NCBI RefSeq assembly: GCF_013409425.1
Contig: NZ_JACCAC010000001.1
Location: forward strand, 1,116,001-1,180,000
Direction of reading: 5' to 3'
Length of the DNA stretch: 64,000 nucleotides
DNA from: Nocardioides perillae
GTDB taxonomy: Bacteria > Actinomycetota > Actinomycetes > Propionibacteriales > Nocardioidaceae
In this document: positions 54,961-64,000 of the stretch, in pieces
Layout of the letters: each line of letters opens with the position of its first letter
Numbering within the stretch: position 1 is the stretch's first letter
Notes under the pieces: model-generated
Seen by the model: the letters and a program-made list of their open reading frames with translations, nothing else
Databases searched by the model: none
Told to the model about the DNA's origin: nothing
Position numbers and translations under genes: made by a program

Positions 54961-55920
54961 GTGACCTGGTTCGCCTCCCACACCCACCGCTGGCAGGACT
55001 GGCCGCTGGCCTCCCTGCTCGCGGCCAAGCAGCGCGCCGGCGTGAGCGTCAGCCTCGTCGTGCCGGCCCGCAACGAGGCGGCCACCGTCGGTGACGTGGT
55101 GGCACGGGTGCGCGACGCGCTGGTCGACACCGTCGCGCTGCTCGACGAGGTGGTGGTCATCGACTCCGACTCCACCGACGACACCTACGCCGTCGCCGAG
55201 GACGCGGGCGCCCGCGTGCACCGCGCGGCGGAGGTGCGCCCCGACCTCGGCTCCTTCCCGGGCAAGGGCGAGGCGATGTGGAAGTCGCTCTTCGTCACCC
55301 GCGGTGACCTCGTCGTCTTCATGGACGCCGACCTCGTCGACTGGGACACCCACTTCGTGCCGGGCCTGCTCGGGCCGCTGCTGTGCCAGCCGGGCGTCGA
55401 CCTGGTGAAGGGGTTCTACGAGCGGCCCTTCCTCGGGGCCGAGCCGGCGGCCTACGAGGGCGGCCGGGTGACCGAGCTCGTCGCGCGGCCGCTGCTCGCG
55501 CTGCGCCACCCCGAGCTCGCGGCGCTGGTGCAGCCGCTGGCCGGCGAGTGGGCGGCGCGGCGCACCCTGCTGGAGACGCTGTCGGTGCCGACCGGCTACG
55601 CCGTCGAGCTCGCCGCGCTCCTCGACACCGCCGCCACCCGCGGCGTCGACGCGATCGCCCAGGTCGACCTCGGCCGGCGCGCCCACCGCCACCAGGCCCT
55701 GCGCGACCTCGGCGCCATGGCCACCCAGATCCTCGCCGCGGCCGACGCCCGCGCCGGGGGCGGTGCGCTGCCGGAGCCCGGGTCGGTCGTGCCGTTGCGG
55801 CAGTACCACCCTGTCGACGGCGCCGTCGTCCCGCTCACCCGCGACGTGCCCGTGGGCGAGCGCCCTCCGGCCGCCCTCGTCGCCCCCCTCCAGCCCTCCG
55901 TCCAGGCAGGACCCGCATGA
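54961..55920 (+). CDS. gpgS: Glucosyl-3-phosphoglycerate synthase
   Basis: A 319-aa GT81 retaining glycosyltransferase joining glucose from a nucleotide sugar to 3-phosphoglycerate, the first step to glucosylglycerate and methylglucose lipopolysaccharides. It has VSLVVPARNEAATVGDVV, IDSDSTDDT, the metal-binding DADL (VVFMDADLVDWD) and GKGEAMWKSL. GTG 54961 lies 6 nt after TATCGT (54949-54954). Its stop overlaps folP2 (ATGA), the gene order known from mycobacteria in which folP2 and gpgS are neighbours. Confidence 0.93.
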   Translation: MTWFASHTHRWQDWPLASLLAAKQRAGVSVSLVVPARNEAATVGDVVARVRDALVDTVALLDEVVVIDSDSTDDTYAVAEDAGARVHRAAEVRPDLGSFPGKGEAMWKSLFVTRGDLVVFMDADLVDWDTHFVPGLLGPLLCQPGVDLVKGFYERPFLGAEPAAYEGGRVTELVARPLLALRHPELAALVQPLAGEWAARRTLLETLSVPTGYAVELAALLDTAATRGVDAIAQVDLGRRAHRHQALRDLGAMATQILAAADARAGGGALPEPGSVVPLRQYHPVDGAVVPLTRDVPVGERPPAALVAPLQPSVQAGPA

Positions 55921-56780
55921 CGCTGCAGCTCGGCCGCCACACCTTCGACGACGACGCGACGCTGGTGATGGCGATCGTCAACCGCACGCCCGACTCGTTC
56001 TACGACCGCGGCGCTACCTGGGGGGAGGACAAGGCCTTCGAGCGGGTCGAGACCGTCGTCGCCCAGGGCGCGGAGGTGGTCGACATCGGCGGCATCAAGG
56101 CCGCCCCCGGCGTCGAGGTCGACGCCGCGGAGGAGAAGGCGCGCGTCGTCGACTTCGTCGCGCGCGTGCGCGAGGCCTTCCCCGGGCTGGTCATCTCCGT
56201 CGACACGTGGCGCGCCGAGGTCGGCGACGCCGTGTGCCGCGCCGGCGCCGACGTGCTCAACGACGCGTGGGGCGGCGCCGACCCCGAGCTGGTCGACGTC
56301 GCCGCCGCGCACCGCGTCGGGCTGGTCTGCACCCACACGGGCGGGGTCACGCCGCGCACGCGTCCCTTCCGCATCGAGTACGACGACGTGGTCGCCGCCG
56401 CCGTCCGCGACACCGTCGCCTACGCCGAGCGGGCGGTGGCCGCGGGCGTCGACCCGCGCAGCTGCGTCATCGACCCCGCCCACGACTTCGGCAAGAACAC
56501 CTTCCACTCCCTCGAGGTGACCCGCCGCCTCGGCGAGATGGTGGCGACGGGCTGGCCGGTGCTGGTGAGCCTGAGCAACAAGGACTTCGTCGGCGAGTCC
56601 CTCGACCTGCCCGTGGGGGAGCGGTTGACCGGCACGCTCGCGGCGACGGCGGTGTGCGCCCTGGCGGGCGCGCGGGTCTACCGCGTGCACGAGGTGGTGG
56701 AGACCCGGCAGACGGTGGACATGGTCCGCACCATCTCGGGGCACCGGAGACCCACCAGGGCGATCAGGGGGTTGGCGTGA
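55917..56780 (+). CDS. folP2: FolP2-type dihydropteroate synthase homologue
   Basis: A 287-aa TIM-barrel DHPS-like protein: VMAIVNRTPDSFYDRG, DIGGIKAAPGVEV (canonical DHPS has GGESTRPG), NDAWGGADPEL, CVIDPAHDFGKN and LVSLSNKDFVGESL. Changes in the pterin/pABA loops resemble FolP2, a paralogue that in mycobacteria is not a working DHPS. Co-translated with gpgS, suggesting a link to polysaccharide metabolism, not folate. Confidence 0.9.
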   Translation: MTLQLGRHTFDDDATLVMAIVNRTPDSFYDRGATWGEDKAFERVETVVAQGAEVVDIGGIKAAPGVEVDAAEEKARVVDFVARVREAFPGLVISVDTWRAEVGDAVCRAGADVLNDAWGGADPELVDVAAAHRVGLVCTHTGGVTPRTRPFRIEYDDVVAAAVRDTVAYAERAVAAGVDPRSCVIDPAHDFGKNTFHSLEVTRRLGEMVATGWPVLVSLSNKDFVGESLDLPVGERLTGTLAATAVCALAGARVYRVHEVVETRQTVDMVRTISGHRRPTRAIRGLA

Positions 56781-57475
56781 GCAGTGCAGGAGACGACGCG
56801 GTGACGACGCTGCAGGACGCGGCGGAGCGGCGGGCAGGGTTGCGCATCGCGGTGGTGCCGCCCGTGCCGGCGCTGCTGCCGGCGTACTCCAGCGAGGTGG
56901 ACCCGCTGCCCGAGCTGCGCGAGGCGGTGCGGGCGGTGGTGCGCGACCTGCTGGCCGAGGAGCCCACGCGGCTGGTGGTGCTGCACGACCCGCCCGACCC
57001 CGCCAACGTCGAGCGGGGCGTGCCCGAGCCCCTCGGCGCGACCGTGGCGCAGCACCTGCTCGACGAGGTCGGCTACCCCGGCGAGGTGGTCTGGGGTCAG
57101 CAGCCGTGGCCGCTGCCCGACGTGGTCGACGCCTGCGTGCTGGTGATGGCCAACGGCTCCGCCCGTCGCGGCGAGAAGGCGCCGGGCCACCTCGACGAGC
57201 GTTCCTTCGGCTTCGACGAGCAGGTCGAGGCGGCCCTGCGCTCCGGCGACGGCCACGCCCTGCAGGCGCTCGACGCGCGCCTCGGGGAGGAGCTGATGGC
57301 CGCGGGGATCGGCGCGCTGCAGCAGGTGGGCCAGGTGCTGACCCGACCCGCCGACAGCGACGTGCGGTGGGCAGGGGATCCTGGGGGCGTGCAGTACTGG
57401 GTGGTGCTGCTGACCGCCCGCAACGACCCCGACGACGCCGTGCCCCGCGTGGGCCCGGACGGCCGGGTCACGTGA
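56777..57475 (+). CDS. Class III extradiol dioxygenase-like protein
   Basis: A 232-aa protein starting GTG 56777 in a 4-nt overlap with folP2. It resembles actinobacterial LigB-like proteins (RIAVVPPVPALLPAYSSEVDPLPELREAV at the N-terminus; VMANGSARRGEKAPGHLDERSFGFDEQVEAAL). The helical middle has ALDARLGEELMAAG. Metal-ligating histidines of true dioxygenases are not clearly all present, so enzymatic activity is doubtful. Function unknown. Confidence 0.7.
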   Translation: MSSAGDDAVTTLQDAAERRAGLRIAVVPPVPALLPAYSSEVDPLPELREAVRAVVRDLLAEEPTRLVVLHDPPDPANVERGVPEPLGATVAQHLLDEVGYPGEVVWGQQPWPLPDVVDACVLVMANGSARRGEKAPGHLDERSFGFDEQVEAALRSGDGHALQALDARLGEELMAAGIGALQQVGQVLTRPADSDVRWAGDPGGVQYWVVLLTARNDPDDAVPRVGPDGRVT

Positions 57476-57549
57476 CGGTCGGCGCCACCGCCGGCTGAGA
57501 GGCCACCGGAGCTGCGCGCCGCCCGATCCCGCACCCCCGAGGAGCGCAC

Positions 57550-58251
57550 GTGCAGGTCCTGCTGGACACCCTGGCCCCCGCCGACGCCCCGCGCGTCGCC
57601 GACCCGCGGGCCCTCACCGACGAGGACCTGCTCGCGCTCTACGCGCCGCCGCAGCAGACCTGGCTGCGCGTGAACATGGTGTCGACCGTGGACGGCTCGG
57701 CCACGGGCGACTCCGGGCTGAGCGGCTCCATCAACAACCCCGCCGACGGCCGCGTCTTCGCGACCCTGCGCCGGCTCGCCGACGTGGTCGTCGTGGGCGC
57801 GGGCACGGCGAAGGCCGAGGGCTACTCGCCGACCGACACCCCGATCGTGCTGGTCTCGCGCAAGGCGCAGGTGCCCGAGTCGTTGCGCGGTGCGCCCGCC
57901 GGCTCGGTGCTCATGGCCACCTGCTCGCTCTCCGACGGCATCGGGGAGGCACGCGAGCTCCTCGGGGAGGAGCACGTGCTGACCTACGGCTCGCACCGCG
58001 TCGACCTGCCGGCCCTCAAGGCCGGCCTCGCCGAGCGGGGCTGGGGCCACATCCTCTGCGAGGGCGGCCCGCACCTGCTGCGCGACCTGGTCTTCCAGGG
58101 CGCCGCCGACGAGCTCACCGCCACCACCGTGCCGCGGCTCGTCGCCGGCTCCTACCCCCGCATCACCGTCGGCGCCCCGCTCGACGCCCACCTCACGCTG
58201 CGGCTGCTGCTGGAGGACGAGGGCACCCTGCTCGGACGCTGGTTCGTCTAG
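57550..58251 (+). CDS. RibD C-terminal-like pyrimidine reductase family protein
   Basis: A 233-aa dihydrofolate-reductase-fold protein: LRVNMVSTVDGSATGDSGLSGSINNPADGRVFATLRRLADVVVVGAGTAKAEGY and the NADPH region CEGGPHLLRDLV. It matches the reductase half of RibD but stands alone. A role in riboflavin, deazaflavin or tetrahydrofolate-type reduction is possible. GTG 57550 has CGAGGAG upstream. The 74-nt gap to the previous gene could allow co-transcription. Confidence 0.85.
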   Translation: MQVLLDTLAPADAPRVADPRALTDEDLLALYAPPQQTWLRVNMVSTVDGSATGDSGLSGSINNPADGRVFATLRRLADVVVVGAGTAKAEGYSPTDTPIVLVSRKAQVPESLRGAPAGSVLMATCSLSDGIGEARELLGEEHVLTYGSHRVDLPALKAGLAERGWGHILCEGGPHLLRDLVFQGAADELTATTVPRLVAGSYPRITVGAPLDAHLTLRLLLEDEGTLLGRWFV

Positions 58252-58360
58252 ACGGGTGAGGCCGTAGGTCCCGTTCTTGCGGAAATCCTGCGGTTCGCGC
58301 CCCCCACGTCGATGATCTCCTCGACGGGCCAGGGAGGGTCCGTCGGAGAGGGAGAGAACT

Positions 58361-59026
58361 GTGACCACCCCTGCACGCACCCGCGTGGCCACCCTGGCCA
58401 CCTCCGTGGTGCTCGCGGTCGGCCTGTCCGCGGCGGCGTCCCCTGCGCTCGCCGACGACACGGTCGACACCACCTGCGTCTCGCAGGAGCAGTACGACGC
58501 CGACGTCGCCGCCGCGGAGGAGGCGCTCGAGGCCGCCCGCGTCGAGGCGAAGGCCGCCCAGGTCGCCTTCACCAGCGCCGTCAAGCAGAGCCGCAAGCCG
58601 CTCGTCGCGCAGGTCAAGGCCCAGCGCGCCGAGGTGCTCGCCTCGGTCAAGGCGCACCGCGACGAGCTGCGCGAGATGAGCAGGGCGTTCGGCAAGGCCG
58701 ACCGGGCCGAGAAGGCCGAGCTGCGCGCGCTCATCGCCGAGCACCGTGCCGAGCTGCGCGACGCGATGCGGATGCTGGCCGGCGGCACGAAGGCGCTGCT
58801 CGCCTCGCTCAAGGCGGAGCTCAAGGCAGTCAAGGCCGCCTGGGACACCGCCAGGGGCGCGGTGCGCGACGCCGAGGGGGCCCTCGAGGCCGCCGACGCC
58901 GCCGAGGTCTGCGAGCCGGTCGAGGAGCTCCCGACCGAGGAGACCCCGACCGAGGAGACCCCGGTCGAGGAGACCCCGGTCGAGGAGACCCCGGTCGAGG
59001 AGACCCCGGTCGACCCGATGGCCTGA
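58361..59026 (+). CDS. Secreted coiled-coil protein with EETPV repeats
   Basis: A 221-aa exported protein. The signal peptide (VTTPARTRVATLATSVVLAVGLSAAASPALA, about 31 residues) is followed by one Cys (TTCVSQEQYD) and a long Lys/Ala/Glu-rich coiled coil (about 45-185) with a second Cys in AEVCEP. The tail is acidic and repetitive (EETPT/EETPV). There is no lipobox or LPXTG. GTG 58361 is preceded by GGAGAG. Possibly a cell-envelope spacer or stalk protein; function unknown. Confidence 0.75.
   Translation: MTTPARTRVATLATSVVLAVGLSAAASPALADDTVDTTCVSQEQYDADVAAAEEALEAARVEAKAAQVAFTSAVKQSRKPLVAQVKAQRAEVLASVKAHRDELREMSRAFGKADRAEKAELRALIAEHRAELRDAMRMLAGGTKALLASLKAELKAVKAAWDTARGAVRDAEGALEAADAAEVCEPVEELPTEETPTEETPVEETPVEETPVEETPVDPMA
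58921..59011. repeat. 15-bp in-frame tandem repeat in secreted protein tail
   Basis: Units related to GAGGAGACCCCGGTC, four or more nearly identical, encode EETPV/EETPT repeats at the C-terminus. Confidence 0.85.
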
Positions 59027-59049
59027 GCCAGGTCGCTGAACCACTGCTC

Positions 59050-59107
59050 GACGGGGTCGGCACCGTGATGGCGCGCTGGAGCGCGGCGGGACGGTGCCGA
59101 CCCCGTC
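59050..59107 (+). terminator. Long perfect hairpin after the secreted-protein gene
   Basis: GACGGGGTCGGCACCGT (59050-59066) pairs perfectly over 17 bp with ACGGTGCCGACCCCGTC (59091-59107), with a 24-nt loop. It lies 24 nt after the stop and 54 nt before the MFS start. Confidence 0.75.
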
Positions 59108-59161
59108 GTCGTGGGCGGGCGCGGGGAATGCCCGGGCCCGCGCGCGGTGTTGAAGCCCGTC

Positions 59162-60481
59162 GTGACCCCTGACGACTCCCGCCGCGTCTCGCTGCTGCTC
59201 GGCCTGCTCTTCGGCCTGGCCGGCATGGGGTCGTCGTCGGCGGCTGTCGCGCTGCCGCTGCTGGGCGAGGACCTCGGCGTCGGGGTGGGCGGCGCGGCCT
59301 GGACGATCAGCCTCTACGCGCTGATGCTCGCGGTGTGCACCGCGGTCTACGGCCGGGTCTCCGACCTGGTCGGCGTCCGCCTGCCGCTGCTGGTCGGCAT
59401 CTCGATGATGACCACCGGCGCCCTGCTCGCCGCGCTGGCCCCGAGCTTCACCGTGCTCCTGCTGGCGCGCCTGCTGCAGGGTGCCGGCGCGGCCGCGGTG
59501 CCCACCCTCGGCGTCACGGTCCTGTCGCGCCGTTACGACGGGCCCGTGCGGGGGCTGGCGCTCGGCCGGCTCGCCGGCATCGCCGCCGCGGTCTCCTGCC
59601 TCGGGCCGCTGGCCGGCGGCGTGGTCGAGGACGCCTTCGGCTGGCGTGCGGTCATGGCGCTGCCGATCCTGGGGCTGCTGGTGATCCCCTTCCTGTGGCA
59701 CGCCCTGCACGCCGAGGGCACGGGCGCCAGCCTCGACGTGCTCGGTGCCGTGCTGGTCGCGGTCACCGCGGCCGGGGTCGTGCTCGTCGTGCAGTCGCCC
59801 TCCACGGGTGTCGCCGTCGCCCTCGTCGGGGCCGCCCTGGTCATGCTCGGCGTGCCCGCGGTGACCGCCTGGGTGCGGCGGCGCCCCGACGGCTTCCTGC
59901 CGCTCTCGGTGGTGCGCAACCCCACCGTCGTACGCTCCGCGCTCGCGGCCGCCGCCGTCCCCGCTGCGTGGTTCGCGATGCTCATCGGCATGCCGGCCGT
60001 GCTCGTCGGCAACGGCTGGGAGGCCTGGCAGGTCGGGCTGATCATGGTGCCCTCCGCCGCCGTCGGCCTGGCCGTGCCGCGGGTCGCCGGCCCGCTGCTG
60101 GTGCGCATCGGCGCCGCGCCCTCGCTGGCCGTCTCCGGGGTCACCGCCTCGGTGGCGCTGGTGGTCGCTGCCGTGGGTGCCCACTGGGTCTCCGCACCGG
60201 TGCTCGTGGTGGCGATCGTGCTGGTGACCTTCGCCTTCGGCCTCGGCCAGCCCGCGCTCTCCGCGTCGGTCGGCGACGCCGTCGAGCTCGACGTGCGCGG
60301 CGTCGCGCTGGGCGTCGCCACCCTGCTCTTCCTCGTCGGCGGCTCCGTCGGCTCCGCCGTCGTCGGCGGTCTGGGCGAGGTCATCGGCATCGACGGCTCC
60401 CTCGCCGTCCTCGCCCTGCTGCCCCTCCTCGGCCTCGTCGCCCTCCTGCCGGTCCTCCGCCGCGCTGCCGTCGCCGCCTGA
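59162..60481 (+). CDS. MFS transporter (DHA family)
   Basis: A membrane protein of about 439 aa with 12-14 hydrophobic segments. Motif A-like YGRVSDLVGVRLPLL lies between helices 2 and 3, and a drug-antiporter-like LLQGAGAAAVPTLGVTVLSRRY segment follows. GTG 59162 (VVTPDDSRR) is chosen because the hydrophobic domain begins about 10 residues later. Frames upstream run into the 59050-59107 hairpin. The substrate is unknown; efflux is likely from family resemblance. Confidence 0.88.
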   Translation: MTPDDSRRVSLLLGLLFGLAGMGSSSAAVALPLLGEDLGVGVGGAAWTISLYALMLAVCTAVYGRVSDLVGVRLPLLVGISMMTTGALLAALAPSFTVLLLARLLQGAGAAAVPTLGVTVLSRRYDGPVRGLALGRLAGIAAAVSCLGPLAGGVVEDAFGWRAVMALPILGLLVIPFLWHALHAEGTGASLDVLGAVLVAVTAAGVVLVVQSPSTGVAVALVGAALVMLGVPAVTAWVRRRPDGFLPLSVVRNPTVVRSALAAAAVPAAWFAMLIGMPAVLVGNGWEAWQVGLIMVPSAAVGLAVPRVAGPLLVRIGAAPSLAVSGVTASVALVVAAVGAHWVSAPVLVVAIVLVTFAFGLGQPALSASVGDAVELDVRGVALGVATLLFLVGGSVGSAVVGGLGEVIGIDGSLAVLALLPLLGLVALLPVLRRAAVAA

Positions 60482-60496
60482 CCTCCCGGCCGCCGC

Positions 60497-60579
60497 TGTC
60501 GGAGTCACCGGCTGACCGGTGACTCCTGCACTTGTGGCCCGAGAACTCGGGGCACAAGTGCAGGACCTGGGCCACAAGT
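60497..60579. repeat. Family B 83-bp structured repeat, copy 2 (inverted)
   Basis: The reverse complement of this stretch matches 35151-35233 at 77 of 83 positions by eye. Four differences lie in the CTGA/TCAG loop and two at a single symmetric stem position. It follows the MFS gene stop by 15 nt. Confidence 0.85.
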
Positions 60580-60673
60580 GCGCCGCGCCGTCGGCCTGGT
60601 GGCCCGCTCCCGGCAGTCCGACGCCCCGCCGTACGCCGCGCCCTCGCGCCGCACGTCCTCGCCGCCGCCCGCA

Positions 60674-60717
60674 GCGTCATGCGGTCCGCACGCGACTGCG
60701 TCGCACCCGCATGACGC
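60674..60717. repeat. Family C 44-bp palindrome
   Basis: GCGTCATGCGG ... CCGCATGACGC with perfect 11-bp arms and inner GCACGCGACTGCGTC. Confidence 0.85.
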
Positions 60718-60747
60718 ACCTGCGCATCCTCCCGCGCAGCCCCCGCA

Positions 60748-60791
60748 GCGTCATTCGGTCCGCGCGCGATCGCGTCGGGATCGCATGACGC
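60748..60791. repeat. Family C 44-bp palindrome, slightly diverged
   Basis: GCGTCATTCGG ... TCGCATGACGC, 74 nt after the start of the previous copy, the same period as the 53.6-kb array. With copy B2 these repeats fill the 357-nt gap 60482-60838, in which I see no gene. Confidence 0.8.
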
Positions 60792-60838
60792 AGCGCGGCG
60801 GGGTGGGGACGCGACCCGTGCAGGGGCAGGATCGCCCC

Positions 60839-61450
60839 GTGACCGACCGCACCCACCTCGGCGACGTGCCGCCCGACTGGCTGGCCGCCTCGACCTCGCT
60901 GGCGCAGGCGACGCGCGAGCTCGTCGAGGCCGTCGCGCTGAGCGACGCCGACGCCACCGTGCTCGACGAGGCGCGCTCCGAGGTCGCAGCGCTGACCGAG
61001 CGGCTGCGCGCCACGGCCCGCCCCCATGCGCTGCGGCCCGGCCCGGCCGACCTCGCAGCGTTGCGCGCCGCCGACGCGGGCTCGATCGTCGTGCGGCCGA
61101 CCAACCCCGGCGCGGTGCCGCTCGAGATCAGCGTGCGCGCCGACACGGCCGAGGCCACCTGGACCGCCGGCCCGGTGCACGAGGGCCCGCCCGGATCCCT
61201 GCACGGCGGCACGTCGGCGTCGCTGCTCGACAGCGTGCTCGGCACGCTCGTGCAGGTGCGGGGCACGCCCGCGGTGACCGGGACGCTGACCGTGCGCTAC
61301 CGGCGGCGGGTGCCGCTCGGCGTACCCCTCACGGTCTCGGCCGCCCTCGGCGAGCGCGACGGCCGTCGGCTGCCGGTCACCGGGCGCATCGAGGCAGGCG
61401 GAGAGGTGTGCGTCGAGGCCGAGGCGCTCTTCGTGGCCGTCGAGCGGTAG
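60839..61450 (+). CDS. PaaI-like hotdog thioesterase family protein
   Basis: A 203-aa protein whose C-terminal 120 residues form a 4HBT hotdog domain: GPVHEGPPGSLHGGTSASLLDSVLGTLV (conserved HGG and the acidic residue after it), TGTLTVRYRRRVPLGVPLTVSA. The N-terminal about 75 residues are helical. Such enzymes hydrolyse acyl-CoA. GTG 60839 lies 6 nt after CAGGAT. Confidence 0.87.
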   Translation: MTDRTHLGDVPPDWLAASTSLAQATRELVEAVALSDADATVLDEARSEVAALTERLRATARPHALRPGPADLAALRAADAGSIVVRPTNPGAVPLEISVRADTAEATWTAGPVHEGPPGSLHGGTSASLLDSVLGTLVQVRGTPAVTGTLTVRYRRRVPLGVPLTVSAALGERDGRRLPVTGRIEAGGEVCVEAEALFVAVER

Positions 61451-61462
61451 CGGAGCGGGCCG

Positions 61463-61729
61463 TCAGAGGACGAGCGCTGCGACGAACCCGGCGTACGCCG
61501 TGAGGGCGACGCCGCCCGCCAGCCGGCGGGACCAGCCCGGGGCGTCGGCGGCGACGAGCAGCCCCAGCACGCTCAGCGCCGCCCAGCTGACGGGGTGACC
61601 CCACCGCAGCGCCACCGCGCGGACCCCGTCGGCGCCGACGGCCTCGTCCGGCACGACGACGGTCCAGACGACGGCCAGCACGGCTGCGAGGACCGCGCCG
61701 AGGAGGGCCAGACGACGTCGTCCGGTCAC
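61463..61729 (-). CDS. Small three-helix membrane protein
   Basis: An 88-aa protein with three hydrophobic helices (about 8-27, 46-60, 68-88). GTG 61729 has GAGGAGG 4-5 nt upstream. It lies downstream of typA in the same orientation only by proximity: typA ends 35 nt before this start, so co-transcription is possible. Family not recognised. Confidence 0.75.
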   Translation of the reverse strand: MTGRRRLALLGAVLAAVLAVVWTVVVPDEAVGADGVRAVALRWGHPVSWAALSVLGLLVAADAPGWSRRLAGGVALTAYAGFVAALVL

Positions 61730-61763
61730 GGGCCCTCCTCGCGGCGCGGCGGTCGGCGTGCGG

Positions 61764-63659
<1,896 letters not shown>

Positions 63660-63733
63660 GCGGAGGCAGCATCACTTTCGCGAGAGGTCGCGGCCGGAGG
63701 CCACGTGGCCCTGCAGGGCCCCAGCGAGTCTAA

Positions 63734-64000
63734 CTGGGCGTGTCCCTATTGCACGGGTCGTGACCGTGGGCACCGTGCCCCGCATGTCGTACCCAAGTGA
63801 CCTGGCCGATGACCAGTGGGCCCTGCTCGAGCCGGTGTTCAACGCGCCGGGCAAGCGCGGGCGCAAGCATGCCGATGACCTGCGAACCGTGGTGGACGCC
63901 ATGCTCTACATCGCCCAGACGGGATGTCAGTGGCGCTACCTCCCGGCGTCGTTCGGTCCCTGGACGCGGGTCTGGTCACAGTTCCGCCGCTGGTCGCGCA
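63734..64000 (+). mobile_element. IS5-family insertion sequence, left part
   Basis: A transposase reading frame begins at 63784 and runs off the window. The left end is placed near CTGGGCGTGTCCC (from 63734), directly after CTAA (63730-63733), which fits the YTAR-type target of IS5 elements. Exact ends need the right terminus. Confidence 0.6.
63784..64000 (+). CDS. IS5 family transposase, N-terminal part
   Basis: At least 72 residues from ATG 63784: [19 protein letters not shown], then [45 protein letters not shown]. This is the DUF4096-type N-terminal domain of IS5 transposases. The DDE catalytic domain lies beyond the window, so intactness cannot be judged. Confidence 0.88.
   Translation, partial: MSYPSDLADDQWALLEPVFNAPGKRGRKHADDLRTVVDAMLYIAQTGCQWRYLPASFGPWTRVWSQFRRWSR

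Overview
The window is a chromosomal segment of a very high-GC actinobacterium. Gene content (CsoR/copZ/copA, gpgS next to folP2, a mycobacterial-type desaturase, PxKF secreted protein, DUF5994, IcmF), frequent GTG starts and many leaderless promoters point to Propionibacteriales, probably a Nocardioides-like organism. The species assignment is inference. No phage, CRISPR array, rRNA or large mobile island is visible. The right edge enters an IS5-type insertion sequence.

Layout. 1-5.4 kb: two adjacent GDP-mannose 4,6-dehydratase-type genes (the left one cut by the window edge), a PAS histidine kinase and a Fic protein. 5.4-15.6 kb: a complete selenocysteine module. A membrane formate dehydrogenase operon (fdhA with an in-frame UGA and a SECIS hairpin, fdhB, an NrfD-type anchor) runs leftwards, preceded by selD. 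tRNA-Sec, selA and selB run rightwards. SelD makes selenophosphate, SelA converts Ser-tRNA-Sec to Sec-tRNA-Sec, and SelB delivers it to the fdhA UGA. FdhA is the only selenoprotein recognised here. 15.7-28.9 kb: a mixed metabolic region with BKACE, dtd, a GAF kinase, galE, haloalkane dehalogenase, esterase, crotonase, SDR, a small-molecule kinase, a metal-binding protein and an acyl desaturase.

28.9-40 kb: acyl-CoA and organic acid metabolism. It holds B12-dependent IcmF, divergent pxpABC (5-oxoprolinase), a MarR regulator, an SDR/acyl-CoA dehydrogenase pair controlled by a divergent TetR gene with a clear 36-bp operator, and a second TetR/acyl-CoA dehydrogenase pair. 40-43 kb: a copper operon (csoR divergent from copZ, an unannotated 53-aa His-tailed membrane peptide, copA) with two CsoR boxes. 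43-54 kb: a secreted PxKF protein, DUF427, a PAS/GAF/PP2C phosphatase, RNase J, MerR, RF3 and a SulP transporter. 54-64 kb: CsbD, HAD, the gpgS-folP2-dioxygenase-like cluster, a RibD-like reductase, a secreted coiled-coil protein, an MFS carrier, a thioesterase, TypA and the IS5 end.

The most unusual content is non-coding. Three unrelated families of palindromic intergenic repeats recur: family A (about 98 bp, two copies), family B (83 bp, two copies in opposite orientation 25 kb apart) and family C (a 44-bp palindrome, nine copies including a tandem array). About a dozen genes share a TANNNT box exactly 6-7 nt before a GTG/ATG, indicating leaderless mRNAs. I used this to set several start codons.
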